Positions 24,264 through 33,923 of a stretch of 64,000 nt of DNA are shown here, piece by piece. How positions within the stretch are numbered: the stretch's first letter is position 1; every line of letters begins with the position of its first letter. Location: the NCBI RefSeq assembly GCF_019050325.1, contig NZ_VOMB01000021.1, forward strand, positions 1-64,000. Direction: 5' to 3'. The position numbers were made by a program, and so were the translations under genes. Under the pieces are notes generated by a model. That model searched no databases. It saw only the letters and a program-made list of their open reading frames with translations, and was not told where the DNA came from. Source of the DNA: [Mycobacterium] fortunisiensis (GTDB lineage: Bacteria > Actinomycetota > Actinomycetes > Mycobacteriales > Mycobacteriaceae).

Positions 24264-25457
24264 TTACCGGTCGAGCAGCGCCAGTTCGGGCGTCTCGATC
24301 AGGCGGCGCAACTCACCGAGGAATGCCGCAACCTGGGCACCGTCGAGCACGCGGTGGTCGAACGCACAGGTCAGGGACATGGTCGGACGGGCAACCACGG
24401 CGCCCTCGAGCACCACCGCACGCGGCTTGATCGAGCCCATACCCAGGATGGCCGCCTCGGGATAGTTGATCACCGGCACCCCGTCGTCCAGACCGAGGGC
24501 ACCGAAGTTCGACACCGTGAACGTCGAACCGGCCAGCTGTGCCGGGCCCAGGGCCCCGGCCCGGGCCTGCTCGACGAGCTGGGCCACGGTCACCGCCAGC
24601 TCGCGGGTGGTCAGCGACTGTGCGTCGCGGACCACCGGAACCAGCAGCCCGCGCGCCGCGGCCACCCCGAAGCCCAGGTGGACCGCCGGATGCCGGTGGA
24701 CCTGCGGGCCGTTCGCGGTTTCCAGCCAGGTGGAGTTCAGCAGCGGATGGCGTCCCAACGTCAGTACCAGCAACCGCAGCGTCAGCAGGAACGGGGTCAC
24801 CGGCACCTCCGGATCGGCCACCCGGATCCGGTCCCGCAGCTGCAGCAACGCGGTGCAGTCGACCTCCACCCGCCCATGGGCGTCTGGGATCTCCTTGTGT
24901 GACAACGCCATCCGGCGTGCCATCGTGGCCTGCACCGCGCCCACGTCGAGGACCTCCGCACCGCCCGCGGCGGCCAGCACGTCGTCGCGGGTGACGATGC
25001 CGTCGGGACCGGACCCCGGCGCCAACGTGTCGAGATCGACCTGTAGATCGGCGGCCAGTTTGCGCACCGGTGGCTTGGCGAGCGCCCGCGGGCGGCCCGG
25101 TTTCCGCCGGCTGGTGTCCATCGTGTCATCGGCCCCGTAGCCGACCAGCACCGACTTCCGGGGTGTGGCACCGTTTTTGACGGGCTCGGCGGGCGTCGTG
25201 GTCGGCTCGGTGGTCGGCCCGGCGGTCTCGATCCGGACCAGCACTGACCCGACGGTCAAGGTGCCCCCGGCCGCGCCGCCGAGCTCGAGCACCTGCCCGG
25301 CGAAGGGGCTGGGGATCTCGACCTCGGCCTTGTTGGTCTCGACGGTGCACAACGTCTGATTGAGCTCGACGGTGTCGCCCACCGCCACACTCCAGCTGGT
25401 GATGGTCGCGTCCTGCAGTCCCTCGCCGAGGTCGGGGACCAGGAACTCCCGGTTCAC
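24264..25457 (-). CDS. bkdC: Branched-chain keto acid dehydrogenase E2 (dihydrolipoyl acyltransferase)
   Basis: 397 residues. The lipoyl domain (1-80) has the lysine in VETNKAEVE; a Pro/Thr/Ala-rich hinge follows; a peripheral-subunit binding domain (about 135-175, PPVRKLAADLQVDL then GIVTRDDVL) comes next; the C-terminal catalytic domain ends with FDHRVLDGAQ (HxxxDG). The GTG at 25457 overlaps the bkdB stop. It matches Rv2495c (393 aa) in size and place. It transfers the branched acyl group from E1 to CoA. Confidence 0.93.
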   Translation of the reverse strand: MNREFLVPDLGEGLQDATITSWSVAVGDTVELNQTLCTVETNKAEVEIPSPFAGQVLELGGAAGGTLTVGSVLVRIETAGPTTEPTTTPAEPVKNGATPRKSVLVGYGADDTMDTSRRKPGRPRALAKPPVRKLAADLQVDLDTLAPGSGPDGIVTRDDVLAAAGGAEVLDVGAVQATMARRMALSHKEIPDAHGRVEVDCTALLQLRDRIRVADPEVPVTPFLLTLRLLVLTLGRHPLLNSTWLETANGPQVHRHPAVHLGFGVAAARGLLVPVVRDAQSLTTRELAVTVAQLVEQARAGALGPAQLAGSTFTVSNFGALGLDDGVPVINYPEAAILGMGSIKPRAVVLEGAVVARPTMSLTCAFDHRVLDGAQVAAFLGELRRLIETPELALLDR

Positions 25458-26512
25458 GGTTGCCCCATCGCACGCTCGACGCAGTCGAGCAGCCGATCCA
25501 CCCCGGGCAGCCATGCCTTCTCCAGGCGTGCCGGCGGGTAGGGCGTGTCGAATCCGGTGGCGCGCAACACCGGGGCCTGCAGGTGGTAGAAGCATTCTTC
25601 GGAGATTCGGGCGGCCAGCTCAGCCCCGAAGCCCAGGGTGCGCGGGCCCTCGTGCATCACCACGGCTCGGCCGGTGCGCCGCACCGACTCGGCCACCGTG
25701 TCGAAGTCGAGCGGGTTGAGCGAGCGCAGGTCGATCACCTCCAGGTCCCAGCCGCGCTCGAGCGCCAAGTCGGCCGCGCCCAGCGCGGTGCCGACCAGCC
25801 CACCGTAGGTGATCACGGTGGCGTCAGTCCCGTTGCGCCGCACCACAGCCCGGCCGATCGGAGGTGCCGGGGCGTTGGTGTCGACCGGTTCGCGGGCCCA
25901 GTAGCGCCGCTTGGGCTCCAGGAAGATCACCGGATCGGGGCTGCTGATCGAATACCGCAGCAGCCAGTAGGCGTCGGTCGGGGTCGACGGGACGACAACC
26001 TTGAGACCGGCGGTGTGCAACCAGTACGTCTCGGTGGATTCCGAGTGGTGTTCCACCGCACCGATTCCACCGAACGACGGGATCCGCACCGTCACACCCA
26101 TGTTCACGTCACCGTGGGTGCGCATCCGATATTTGGCCAGATGGCTGGCGATCTGGTCGAAAGCCGGATAGCTGAACCCGTCGAACTGGATCTCGGGCAC
26201 CGGGACGAACCCGCGGATCGCCAGGCCGACGGCAATGCCGATGATCGCGGACTCGGCCAGTGGGGTGTCGAAACACCGCTGGGTGCCGAAGGTTTCGGAC
26301 AACCCCTCGGTGACCCGGAAAACCCCACCGAGGGTGGCGACGTCCTCACCGAACACCAGGACCCGCTCGTCGGCGGCCATCGCATCGTGCAGCGCCCGGT
26401 TGATGGCGGCCACCATGGTCAGCTCGGTGGGCGGCGCCATCGTGGTCAGTATCGGTTCCCAGGGCTCCGGTGAATCACCTTGAGCAGCAGGCCGGTCGAT
26501 GATTTGGGTCAT
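25454..26512 (-). CDS. bkdB: Branched-chain keto acid dehydrogenase E1 beta subunit
   Basis: 352 residues from the ATG at 26512. Typical E1-beta segments are MVAAINRALHDAMAADERVL, VFGEDVATLGGVFRVTEGL, TPLAESAIIGIAVGLA, VVPSTPTDAYWLL and EVIDLRSLNPLDFDTV. A long open frame continues upstream inside bkdA but is not coding. One base separates it from the bkdA stop and it overlaps bkdC, so the three subunits are translationally coupled. Counterpart of Rv2496c. Confidence 0.93.
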   Translation of the reverse strand: MTQIIDRPAAQGDSPEPWEPILTTMAPPTELTMVAAINRALHDAMAADERVLVFGEDVATLGGVFRVTEGLSETFGTQRCFDTPLAESAIIGIAVGLAIRGFVPVPEIQFDGFSYPAFDQIASHLAKYRMRTHGDVNMGVTVRIPSFGGIGAVEHHSESTETYWLHTAGLKVVVPSTPTDAYWLLRYSISSPDPVIFLEPKRRYWAREPVDTNAPAPPIGRAVVRRNGTDATVITYGGLVGTALGAADLALERGWDLEVIDLRSLNPLDFDTVAESVRRTGRAVVMHEGPRTLGFGAELAARISEECFYHLQAPVLRATGFDTPYPPARLEKAWLPGVDRLLDCVERAMGQP

Positions 26513-26513
26513 G

Positions 26514-27614
26514 TCACGCCTCCTTCGCCAACTCCACCGACAACGCGTCGCGCTGGTTCGCCAGATCCGGGGTGATCTCGGCGTACACGGTGTCGAACAG
26601 CTCGGCCGGATCGGTGTCGGCGGAGCCGACGAGGGCGTCACGCACCTCGGCGCACAGCCGCCGCGACCGCGCCTGGACGCGCTGCTCCAGACGCTCGTCG
26701 AGCACGCCCACGGTCTGCAGATAGGTTCGGTAGCGCGAGATCGGATCACGGGCCCGCCATTCCTCGAGCTCCTCGGCCGGCCGGTAGCGGGTGGGATCGT
26801 CGGACGTGGTGTGGGGACCCATCCGATAGGTGACGGCCTCGATGAGGGTGGGACCACCGCCGCGGCGAGCCCGCTCGGCGGCCTCGGCCATCACCGCATA
26901 ACAGGCCAGGACATCGTTGCCGTCGACGCGGATGCCGGGCATGCCGTAGCCGATGGCTCGGTGTGCGATGGACGGGCCGGCCTGCTGCCGGCTGACCGGC
27001 ACCGAGATCGCCCACTGGTTGTTCTGCACGAAGAACACGCAGGGCACGGCGAACACCGACGCCAGGTTCAGCGCCTCGTGCACGTCGCCCTCGCTGGTGG
27101 CTCCGTCACCGAGAAACGCGACGGTCACCGACTTCTCGCCGAGACGCTCGGCGGCCATCGCCGCCCCGACGGCGTGCAGGCCGTGGGTGCCGATCGGGAT
27201 CGCGATGGGGGCCACGCAGCGGTCGGTGAACCCCCGGCCTCCATGCCAATTGCCCCGCCACAGCGCGCCCATCTGGGCCGGGGTGATCCCGCGCAACACG
27301 AACGCACCGATCTCCCGGTACTGCGGGAACAACCAGTCGGTCTTGTGCAGGCAGGCTGCCGCGCCGATCTGCGCGGCCTCCTGGCCCCGGCAGGAGGCGT
27401 ACAGGGCCAGCTCGCCCTGGCGCTGCAGGTTGACGAATTCGGTGTCCAGATCGCGAGTGACAACCATCGACTCGTAGAGCCAGGCCAATGTCTCGGGGGG
27501 CAGTTCGCGGCTGTAGCGGCTTTCCTCGGTCGGTGACCCGTCGGCGTCGACGAGACACACCGGATCGAGTTCGACGTTCAGCGCCGCAGACGACGCCGTA
27601 TACGACTCAGCCAT
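26514..27614 (-). CDS. bkdA: Branched-chain keto acid dehydrogenase E1 alpha subunit
   Basis: 366 residues. The thiamine diphosphate motif is GDGATSEGDVHEALNLA followed by QNN; QGELALYASCRGQEAAQIGA and TYRMGPHTTSDDPTRYR are typical E1-alpha segments. With BkdB it decarboxylates the keto acids of Leu, Ile and Val. First of the bkdABC operon; length close to Rv2497c (367 aa). A 219-base gap separates it from the upstream citE-like gene. Confidence 0.93.
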   Translation of the reverse strand: MAESYTASSAALNVELDPVCLVDADGSPTEESRYSRELPPETLAWLYESMVVTRDLDTEFVNLQRQGELALYASCRGQEAAQIGAAACLHKTDWLFPQYREIGAFVLRGITPAQMGALWRGNWHGGRGFTDRCVAPIAIPIGTHGLHAVGAAMAAERLGEKSVTVAFLGDGATSEGDVHEALNLASVFAVPCVFFVQNNQWAISVPVSRQQAGPSIAHRAIGYGMPGIRVDGNDVLACYAVMAEAAERARRGGGPTLIEAVTYRMGPHTTSDDPTRYRPAEELEEWRARDPISRYRTYLQTVGVLDERLEQRVQARSRRLCAEVRDALVGSADTDPAELFDTVYAEITPDLANQRDALSVELAKEA

Positions 27615-27833
27615 ACCGCCTCCTTCTCGGGTGGCGGCATGTTGCGCCGCCAGTCCATGAGGTGCTCAGGGCGGCGGCGGTACAAGCAAAACCCCTGGTG
27701 AGAGGCCTCCGACCAATGCCTGGGTGTGGCGCTAGTCGGACGATCCGCTCGGCCCGTCGCAGCACTGGGGCATACCGCCATTATGCGCTCGAGGTGACAG
27801 CGGTCCGCGTCATCGACGCGCGAGCGGACGAAA

Positions 27834-28640
27834 TCAGGGCGCCAGGGCGACGATGCGCTCAGCGCGGCGCAGGACCGGAGCGTCGACCATCAACCCGTCG
27901 TGCTGAAAGACGCCACGCTCCGTCGCCACCCGGTCGAGCACCGCGCGGGCCCAGGCGACCTCCTCGTCGGTCGGGGCGTAGGCCGCCCGGATCACGGCCA
28001 CCTGGGTCGGGTGAATCGCGACCTTGGCGTCGAAACCGACGGCCACCGCGTCATCGGACTCGGCGCGCAGCCCGTCCAGGTTCTTGATGTCGACGTACAC
28101 CGCGTCCAGCGCCACCTTGCCGTAGGCCTTGGCGGCCAGCAGGGTCTGTGACCGGACGTGCTGGGCCACGTCGCGGTACGTGCCGTCGGGCCACCGGTTG
28201 GCCGTGCCGCCGGTGACCGCGAACAGATCCTCGGCCCCCCACATCACCGCGCAGGCGTTGTCGGGTTTCACCAGCTCCACCACGTTCAGTGCGGCCAGCG
28301 GGGTTTCGATCAACACCACGACGTCCAGCGGTGCCAGCGCGCGGACCTGCTCGGGATGCTCGGACTTCGCCAGCATCACCGTGGTGTAGTCGGTGGCCGC
28401 CACGGCCTTGAGGTCGAGCTCGTGATCGGGCGTGGTGGTCGGGTTGACCCGCACCACCGTGCGGGCCGGGTCCAGCCGGGTGTCGATCAGGGCCTGACGG
28501 GCCGCCTCACGGTCCTTGGCCGCCACCCCGTCCTCGAGGTCGAGAATCACTACATCGGCTGCCGCCGCGGCCTTTTCGAACCGCTCGGGCCGGTCGGCCG
28601 GGCAGAACAGCCAGCCCGGGCCCGGTGCTTGCAATGCCAT
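27834..28640 (-). CDS. citE: CitE-like beta-hydroxyacyl-CoA lyase (Rv2498c-like)
   Basis: 268 residues of the HpcH/CitE family: WLFCPADRPERFEKA, VILDLEDGVAAKDR (metal site), VRVNPTTTPDHE, VVLIETPLAAL, MWGAEDLFAVTGG and VAIHPTQVAVIRAAY. Its place between bkdA and a MaoC gene matches Rv2498c, shown in M. tuberculosis to be a bifunctional lyase for itaconate dissimilation and leucine catabolism. It is therefore expected to cleave (R)-citramalyl-CoA and 3-hydroxy-3-methylglutaryl-CoA type esters. It overlaps the MaoC gene by one base. Confidence 0.9.
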   Translation of the reverse strand: MALQAPGPGWLFCPADRPERFEKAAAAADVVILDLEDGVAAKDREAARQALIDTRLDPARTVVRVNPTTTPDHELDLKAVAATDYTTVMLAKSEHPEQVRALAPLDVVVLIETPLAALNVVELVKPDNACAVMWGAEDLFAVTGGTANRWPDGTYRDVAQHVRSQTLLAAKAYGKVALDAVYVDIKNLDGLRAESDDAVAVGFDAKVAIHPTQVAVIRAAYAPTDEEVAWARAVLDRVATERGVFQHDGLMVDAPVLRRAERIVALAP

Positions 28641-29128
28641 CAGGAATCCCCCTCCGGACGCATCCGCATCAGGGCCTTGCGGGTGGCTGTGGCCACGACG
28701 TCTCCGTGCTGGTTGCGTCCGGTGTGCACGAACGTCACGATGCCCTCCCCCGGCCGGCTCTTGGATTCCCGCTTCTCGGTGACGACGGTTTCGGCGTAGA
28801 GGGTGTCGCCGTGAAACATCGGCTTGGGGAAGGCGATCTCGGAGAACCCGAGGTTACCGACGGTGGTGCCCTGGGTCAGCTGCTGAACCGAGAGCCCGAC
28901 CAGGGTGGCCAGGGTGAACATCGAGTTCACCAGCCGCTGGTTGAACGGCGGTTGCTGCTCCGACCAAGCCGCATCGAGGTGCAGTGCCTGAGTGTTCATG
29001 GTCACCGCGGTGAACAATGTGTTGTCGGCCTCGGTGATGGTGCGGCCGGGACGGTGCTGGTAGATGACGCCGGGCTCGAACTCCTCGAACCACAGCCCGC
29101 GCTGCTCTATGACTTTCTGTTCTGTCAC
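28640..29128 (-). CDS. MaoC-type enoyl-CoA hydratase (Rv2499c-like)
   Basis: 162 residues with a hot-dog fold and the hydratase signature around RTITEADNTLFTAVTMNTQALHLD (Asp and His catalytic). It sits in the leucine-degradation operon where Rv2499c lies in M. tuberculosis, and would hydrate an unsaturated branched acyl-CoA such as the glutaconyl-type intermediate; the exact substrate is inferred. The start overlaps the fadE19 stop (ATGA). Confidence 0.88.
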   Translation of the reverse strand: MTEQKVIEQRGLWFEEFEPGVIYQHRPGRTITEADNTLFTAVTMNTQALHLDAAWSEQQPPFNQRLVNSMFTLATLVGLSVQQLTQGTTVGNLGFSEIAFPKPMFHGDTLYAETVVTEKRESKSRPGEGIVTFVHTGRNQHGDVVATATRKALMRMRPEGDS

Positions 29129-30288
29129 AGGCCCGCCTCTCGCGCGATCAGCATCAACTGCACTTCCGTTGTCCCTTCCCCGATTTCGAGAATCTTGCTG
29201 TCCCGGTAATGCCGCGCCACCGGGTACTCGTTCATGAACCCGTAACCGCCGAAGATCTGCGTGGCGTCGCGGGCGTTGTCCATCGCGGCCTCGCTGGAGA
29301 CCAGCTTGGCCACCGAGGCGGCCTTCTTGAACGGCTTGCCCGCGAGCATCAGGGCCGCGGCGTCATAGTAGGCGGCGCGGGCGGCGTGGGCGCGGGCTTC
29401 CATCCGGGCGATCTTGAAGGCGATGGCCTGGTACGTGCCGATCGCCGCGCCGAACGCCTGACGTTCCTTGGCGTATTTGACGCATTCATCCACGCAGCCC
29501 TGGGCCACGCCGACCGACAACGCGGCAATGGCGATGCGGCCCTCGTCGAGGATGCGCAGGAAGTTGGCGTAGCCGCGGCCCCGCTCACCGAGCAGGTTCT
29601 CGGCGGGCACCCGGACATCGTCGAAGCTCAGCGGGTGGGTGTCCGAGGCGTTCCAGCCGACCTTGTTGTAGGCCGGTTCGGCGGTGAAGCCCTCGGTGGG
29701 CACCGGCACCAGGATCGACGAAATCTCCTTCTTGCCGTTGGCGGCCTCGCCCGTCACGGCCGTCACGGTGACGAGCTTGGTGATGTCGGTGCCGGAGTTG
29801 GTGATGAACTGCTTGGAGCCGTTGATTACCCAAGTTGACTCATCCAGCTTCGCGGTGGTCTTGGTGGCCCCGGCATCGCTGCCGCCGCCGGCCTCGGTCA
29901 GCCCGAACGCACCGAGTGCCTTGCCGCTGGCCAGCAACGGCAGCCACTCCTGCTTCTGCGCCTCGTTGCCGAAGCGGTACACCGGCATCGCGCCGAGCGA
30001 GACCCCGGCCTCCAGCGTGATCGCCACGCTCTGGTCGACCTTGCCGAGTTCTTCCAGGGCCAGGCACAGCGCGAAGTAATCGCCACCCATGCCGCCGTAC
30101 TCCTCGGGGAACGGCAGGCCGAACAGGCCCATGTCAGCCATGCCGGCCACGACCTCATACGGGAACGAGTGTTCCTCATCGTGTTTGGCGGCCACCGGTG
30201 CGACGACGCTCTGGGCGAAGTCACGAACGGTCTTGGCCAGCTCCGCGTAGTGATCCGGCAGCGTGCCGGTGGACAAAAAGTCGGTCAT
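29125..30288 (-). CDS. fadE19: Acyl-CoA dehydrogenase, isovaleryl-CoA-type (FadE19-like)
   Basis: 387 residues with acyl-CoA dehydrogenase signatures: GAFGLTEAGGGSDAGATKT (FAD/substrate contact), ERQAFGAAIGTYQAIAFKIA, QIFGGYGFMNEYPVARHYRD and EIGEGTTEVQ. Gene order (accD1-accA1-fadE19-maoC-citE-bkdABC) identifies it with Rv2500c. It should oxidise isovaleryl-CoA or a related branched acyl-CoA made by the Bkd complex. Overlaps both neighbours by four bases. Confidence 0.92.
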   Translation of the reverse strand: MTDFLSTGTLPDHYAELAKTVRDFAQSVVAPVAAKHDEEHSFPYEVVAGMADMGLFGLPFPEEYGGMGGDYFALCLALEELGKVDQSVAITLEAGVSLGAMPVYRFGNEAQKQEWLPLLASGKALGAFGLTEAGGGSDAGATKTTAKLDESTWVINGSKQFITNSGTDITKLVTVTAVTGEAANGKKEISSILVPVPTEGFTAEPAYNKVGWNASDTHPLSFDDVRVPAENLLGERGRGYANFLRILDEGRIAIAALSVGVAQGCVDECVKYAKERQAFGAAIGTYQAIAFKIARMEARAHAARAAYYDAAALMLAGKPFKKAASVAKLVSSEAAMDNARDATQIFGGYGFMNEYPVARHYRDSKILEIGEGTTEVQLMLIAREAGL

Positions 30289-32282
30289 CCTTCGATCTCC
30301 TGTGTTGCAGCGGTGATTCGAGCCAACGGCTGACCCACCTTGACCTGGTCGCCGACGGCGACGAGTAGTTCGGCCACACCATCGGTCGGTGCGGTCAGGG
30401 CATGCTCCATCTTCATCGCTTCCACGGTGACCACCATGGTGCCCGCAGTCACCTCGGCCCCGCTGGACACCCCCACGGCGACAACGGATCCCGGCATCGG
30501 GCTGAGCAGTTCGGCATCACCGCTGTGCTCGTCGTCCGGCCGCACCGGCGCCTCGCGCACCTCTTCGACGGCGTAGCTGTGCCCGCCGCCGGCGAGCCAG
30601 AGCTGACCGATCCCCTGGCTGAGCTGAGCGGTGACCAGATACTCGGTGCGCAATCCGTCCAGGGTGAGGATCAGCCGATCGCCGGCCAACGCCGCACTGA
30701 CGGTGTGGATGTCACCGTTCTCCACGGTGGCGGTGGCCCGCTCCGGGGCTCCGGTGAGGTACACGTGGTCGGTGCGGTCGGCAGCGCGCAGCCGGAACGC
30801 GGCCGGGGCGCGTTCCCCGATCCGCCAGCCCGTCGGCCGGGCCCACAGACGGTCGCCGGCCTGCACCCAGGTGCTGATCCACTGGTAGGCCGCCGCGGCG
30901 ATCAGCTCGGCATCTCCGAGGGGCTGCGGCGTGAAATCCGGTGCCCGCCGGTCCAACAGGCCGGTGTCCAACCGGCCGGCCGCGACGTCGGGATCGGCCA
31001 GCAGGAAGCACAGGAACTCCACGTTGGTGGTCAGGCCCAGCACCGCGGTGTCGGCCAGGGCCCGGTCCAGCTTGTGCAGCGCCGCGGTCCGGTCCGCGCC
31101 GTGAGCGATCACCTTCGACAGCATCGGGTCGTAGTCGCTGCCGACGACGGCGCCGGCAGCCAGGCCGGAATCCACCCGCACGCCGGGTCCGTCGGGCTCG
31201 CGCAGCCCGAGCACCGGGCCGCCGGTGGGCAGAAATCCGTTGGCCGGATCCTCGGCGTACACCCGGGCCTCCACCGCATGCCCGGTCATCACGATGTCGC
31301 CCTGGGCGAGTGCGAGCTTCTCCCCGGCGGCGATGCGCACCTGCTGTTCCACCAGGTCGACTCCGGTGACCATCTCGGTGACCGGGTGTTCCACCTGCAG
31401 CCGGGTGTTCATCTCCATGAAGAAGAACTCGTCGGGCGCATCGGCGGACACGATGAATTCCACCGTGCCGGCACCCGTGTAATCGACACTACGCGCGGTG
31501 TCGCACGCCGCGGCGCCGATGCGCGCCCGGGTTTCGGGATCCAGCAGCGGCGAGGGCGCCTCCTCGATCACCTTCTGGTGGCGTCGCTGCAGGCTGCATT
31601 CCCGCTCCCCCAGATGGATCACGTTGCCGTGACCGTCGGCGAGCACCTGCACCTCGATGTGGCGGGGCCGCAACACGAACCGTTCCAGGAACAGGGTGTC
31701 GTCGCCGAACGCCGACGCGGCCTCGCGGCGGGCACTGGCCAGCGCGGCCGGGAGATCGGCGGACTGCTCGACCACCCGCATGCCCTTGCCACCGCCACCG
31801 GCCGACGGCTTGACCAGGACCGGGAAACCGACCTCAGGCGCGCCCGCGATCAGGTCCTCATCGGTCAGGCCCGGACGCGAGATACCCGGCACCACCGGGA
31901 CACCGAACGCCGAAACCGCGGCCTTGGCCGCGATCTTGTCGCCCATCGTGGCGATCGCCGAGGCCGGCGGGCCGATGAAGACGATGCCAGCGGCCTGCAG
32001 CGCGGCGGCGAATTCGGCGTTCTCCGAGAGGAATCCGTACCCGGGATGGACTGCCTGGGCGCCGGTGCGCTGCGCGGCCGCCACCACCGCGTCGATGTCG
32101 AGGTAACTCTGCCGGGCCGCGGCCGGACCGATCCGGACGGCCACATCGGCTTCGGCCACATGGCGCGCCCCGGCATCGGCGTCACTGAACACCGCGACCG
32201 ACCGGATGCCCATGGCCCGCAGGGTGCGGATGACCCGCACCGCGATTTCGCCGCGGTTGGCGACCAGAACGGTGTCGAACAT
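30285..32282 (-). CDS. accA1: Acyl-CoA carboxylase alpha chain (biotin carboxylase + BCCP), AccA1
   Basis: About 665 residues. Biotin carboxylase (1-450) has VLVANRGEIAVRVIRT, the ATP-grasp loop KPSAGGGGKGMRVV, ERECSLQRRHQKVIEEAPSP and EFFFMEMNTRLQVEHPVTEM; the C-terminal biotin domain has VEAMKMEH. The ATG at 32282 (MFDTVLVANR) matches the start of Rv2501c; GTG/ATG codons up to 32303 overlap the accD1 stop and are possible. With AccD1 it forms the 3-methylcrotonyl-CoA carboxylase of leucine breakdown. Confidence 0.93.
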   Translation of the reverse strand: MFDTVLVANRGEIAVRVIRTLRAMGIRSVAVFSDADAGARHVAEADVAVRIGPAAARQSYLDIDAVVAAAQRTGAQAVHPGYGFLSENAEFAAALQAAGIVFIGPPASAIATMGDKIAAKAAVSAFGVPVVPGISRPGLTDEDLIAGAPEVGFPVLVKPSAGGGGKGMRVVEQSADLPAALASARREAASAFGDDTLFLERFVLRPRHIEVQVLADGHGNVIHLGERECSLQRRHQKVIEEAPSPLLDPETRARIGAAACDTARSVDYTGAGTVEFIVSADAPDEFFFMEMNTRLQVEHPVTEMVTGVDLVEQQVRIAAGEKLALAQGDIVMTGHAVEARVYAEDPANGFLPTGGPVLGLREPDGPGVRVDSGLAAGAVVGSDYDPMLSKVIAHGADRTAALHKLDRALADTAVLGLTTNVEFLCFLLADPDVAAGRLDTGLLDRRAPDFTPQPLGDAELIAAAAYQWISTWVQAGDRLWARPTGWRIGERAPAAFRLRAADRTDHVYLTGAPERATATVENGDIHTVSAALAGDRLILTLDGLRTEYLVTAQLSQGIGQLWLAGGGHSYAVEEVREAPVRPDDEHSGDAELLSPMPGSVVAVGVSSGAEVTAGTMVVTVEAMKMEHALTAPTDGVAELLVAVGDQVKVGQPLARITAATQEIEG

Positions 32283-32299
32283 TGAACTCGATCCCATCA

Positions 32300-33841
32300 T
32301 CACATCCGGAACACGCCGTAGGAGACCGGCTCCAGCGGAGCCTGGCCGACAACCGAGAGAGCCAGTCCGAGCACGGTTCTGGTGTCTGCCGGGTCGATCA
32401 CCCCGTCGTCCCAGAGCCGCGCGGTCGAGTAGTACGGGTTGCCCTGGTGCTCGTACTGGGCCCGGATCGGCGCCTTGAACTGCTCTTCCTCTTCGGCGCT
32501 CATGTCACCACGCACGGTGGCCAGCACCGAGGCCGCCTGCTCGCCGCCCATCACCGAGATGCGTGCATTGGGCCACATCCACAGGAACCGCGGCGAGTAG
32601 GCGCGTCCGCACATCGAGTAGTTGCCCGCGCCGTAGGAGCCCCCGATCACCACGGTCAGCTTCGGCACCCGGGCACAGGCCACCGCGGTGACCATCTTGG
32701 CGCCGTGCTTGGCGATGCCCGAGGCCTCGTAGTCGCGGCCGACCATGAAGCCGGCGATGTTCTGCAGGAACAGCAGCGGGGTCTTGCGCTTGTCGCACAA
32801 CTCGATGAAATGTGCTCCCTTGAGCGCAGATTCGCCGAACAGCACCCCGTTGTTGGCAACGATGCCGACCGGTTGGCCGTGGATGCGGGCGAACCCGGTG
32901 ACCAGGGTGGTGCCGTATTCGGCCTTGAACTCGTTGAATTCGCCACCGTCGACGATGCGGGTGATCACCTCGTGTACGTCATAGGGCACCCGGGCGTCCA
33001 CCGGGACGACGTCGTAGAGCTCGGTCTGGTCGGCCACGGCGTCCACGGTGGGCGCCACCTCCCACGGCGGGGCGTCAGCCGGGCCCAGGGTCGCGACGAT
33101 GTTGCGCACGATCCGCAGCGCGTCGCGGTCGTCGTGCGCCAGATGGTCGGTGACCCCGGAGGTCTTGGAGTGCAGATCCCCACCGCCGAGCTCCTCGGCG
33201 GTGACCACCTCACCGGTGGCGGCCTTCACCAGCGGCGGGCCGCCGAGGAAGATCGTGCCCTGATTGCGCACGATCACGGCCTCGTCGCTCATCGCCGGCA
33301 CATAGGCCCCGCCCGCGGTGCAGGATCCGAGCACGGCGGCGATCTGGGCGATGCCCTGCGCGCTCATGGTGGCCTGGTTGTAGAAGATCCGGCCGAAGTG
33401 CTCGCGGTCCGGGAACACCTCGTCCTGGCGGGGCAGGAATGCCCCGCCGGAATCGACCAGGTAGATGCACGGCAGCTTGTTTTGCAGCGCGATCTCCTGG
33501 GCGCGCAGGTGCTTCTTGACCGTCACCGGGTAGTAGGTGCCGCCCTTGACCGTCGCGTCGTTGGCCACGATCAGGCACGCCCGGCCCGAGACCCGGCCGA
33601 TACCGGCGATCATCCCGGCACCGGGACACTCGTCGTCATACATCCCGTCGGCGGCCAGTGCGGCGATCTCCAGGAAGGGGCTGCCCGGGTCCAGCAGTCC
33701 GTCGACGCGGTCGCGGGGCAGCAATTTCCCCCGGTCCACATGGCGTTGACGGGCCCGTTCGGGGCCGCCGAGGGCGGCGGTGGCGAGCTTGGTGCGCAAC
33801 TGCTCAACCAGCGCCAGGTGCTCGTCGCGGTGCGATGACAA
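32300..33841 (-). CDS. accD1: Acyl-CoA carboxylase beta chain (carboxyltransferase), AccD1
   Basis: 513 residues of the carboxyltransferase family: GLLDPGSPFLEIAALAADGM, ANDATVKGGTYYPVTVKKHL, IYLVDSGGAFLPRQDEVFPD, VLGSCTAGGAYVPAMSDEAV, FLQNIAGFMVGRDYE and GSYGAGNYSMCGRAYSPRFL. This is the 3-methylcrotonyl-CoA carboxylase type. The chosen start is a TTG at 33841 with GGAG five bases upstream; an ATG at 33852 is out of frame. First gene of the leucine operon, divergent from the TetR gene and next to its twin operator. Confidence 0.92.
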   Translation of the reverse strand: MSSHRDEHLALVEQLRTKLATAALGGPERARQRHVDRGKLLPRDRVDGLLDPGSPFLEIAALAADGMYDDECPGAGMIAGIGRVSGRACLIVANDATVKGGTYYPVTVKKHLRAQEIALQNKLPCIYLVDSGGAFLPRQDEVFPDREHFGRIFYNQATMSAQGIAQIAAVLGSCTAGGAYVPAMSDEAVIVRNQGTIFLGGPPLVKAATGEVVTAEELGGGDLHSKTSGVTDHLAHDDRDALRIVRNIVATLGPADAPPWEVAPTVDAVADQTELYDVVPVDARVPYDVHEVITRIVDGGEFNEFKAEYGTTLVTGFARIHGQPVGIVANNGVLFGESALKGAHFIELCDKRKTPLLFLQNIAGFMVGRDYEASGIAKHGAKMVTAVACARVPKLTVVIGGSYGAGNYSMCGRAYSPRFLWMWPNARISVMGGEQAASVLATVRGDMSAEEEEQFKAPIRAQYEHQGNPYYSTARLWDDGVIDPADTRTVLGLALSVVGQAPLEPVSYGVFRM

Positions 33842-33856
33842 GGCAGCTCCATTTGA

Positions 33857-33897
33857 GTTAATGACAACTAACTCATGGTAGGTTAGTTTCCATTAAC
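33857..33897. promoter_or_regulatory. Twin inverted repeat, probable BkaR operator
   Basis: GTTAATGACAACTAAC at 33857-33872 and GTTAGTTTCCATTAAC at 33882-33897 are reverse complements apart from two central bases, giving GTTAATGnnAACTAAC repeated in opposite orientation, separated by nine bases. The AT-rich block stands out in GC-rich surroundings and lies between accD1 and the divergent tetR gene. Two 16-base sites suggest two TetR dimers or one side each for the two promoters. Confidence 0.7.
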
Positions 33898-33923
33898 CGA
33901 GTTGTCTACCCTCCGGAGGCGCC

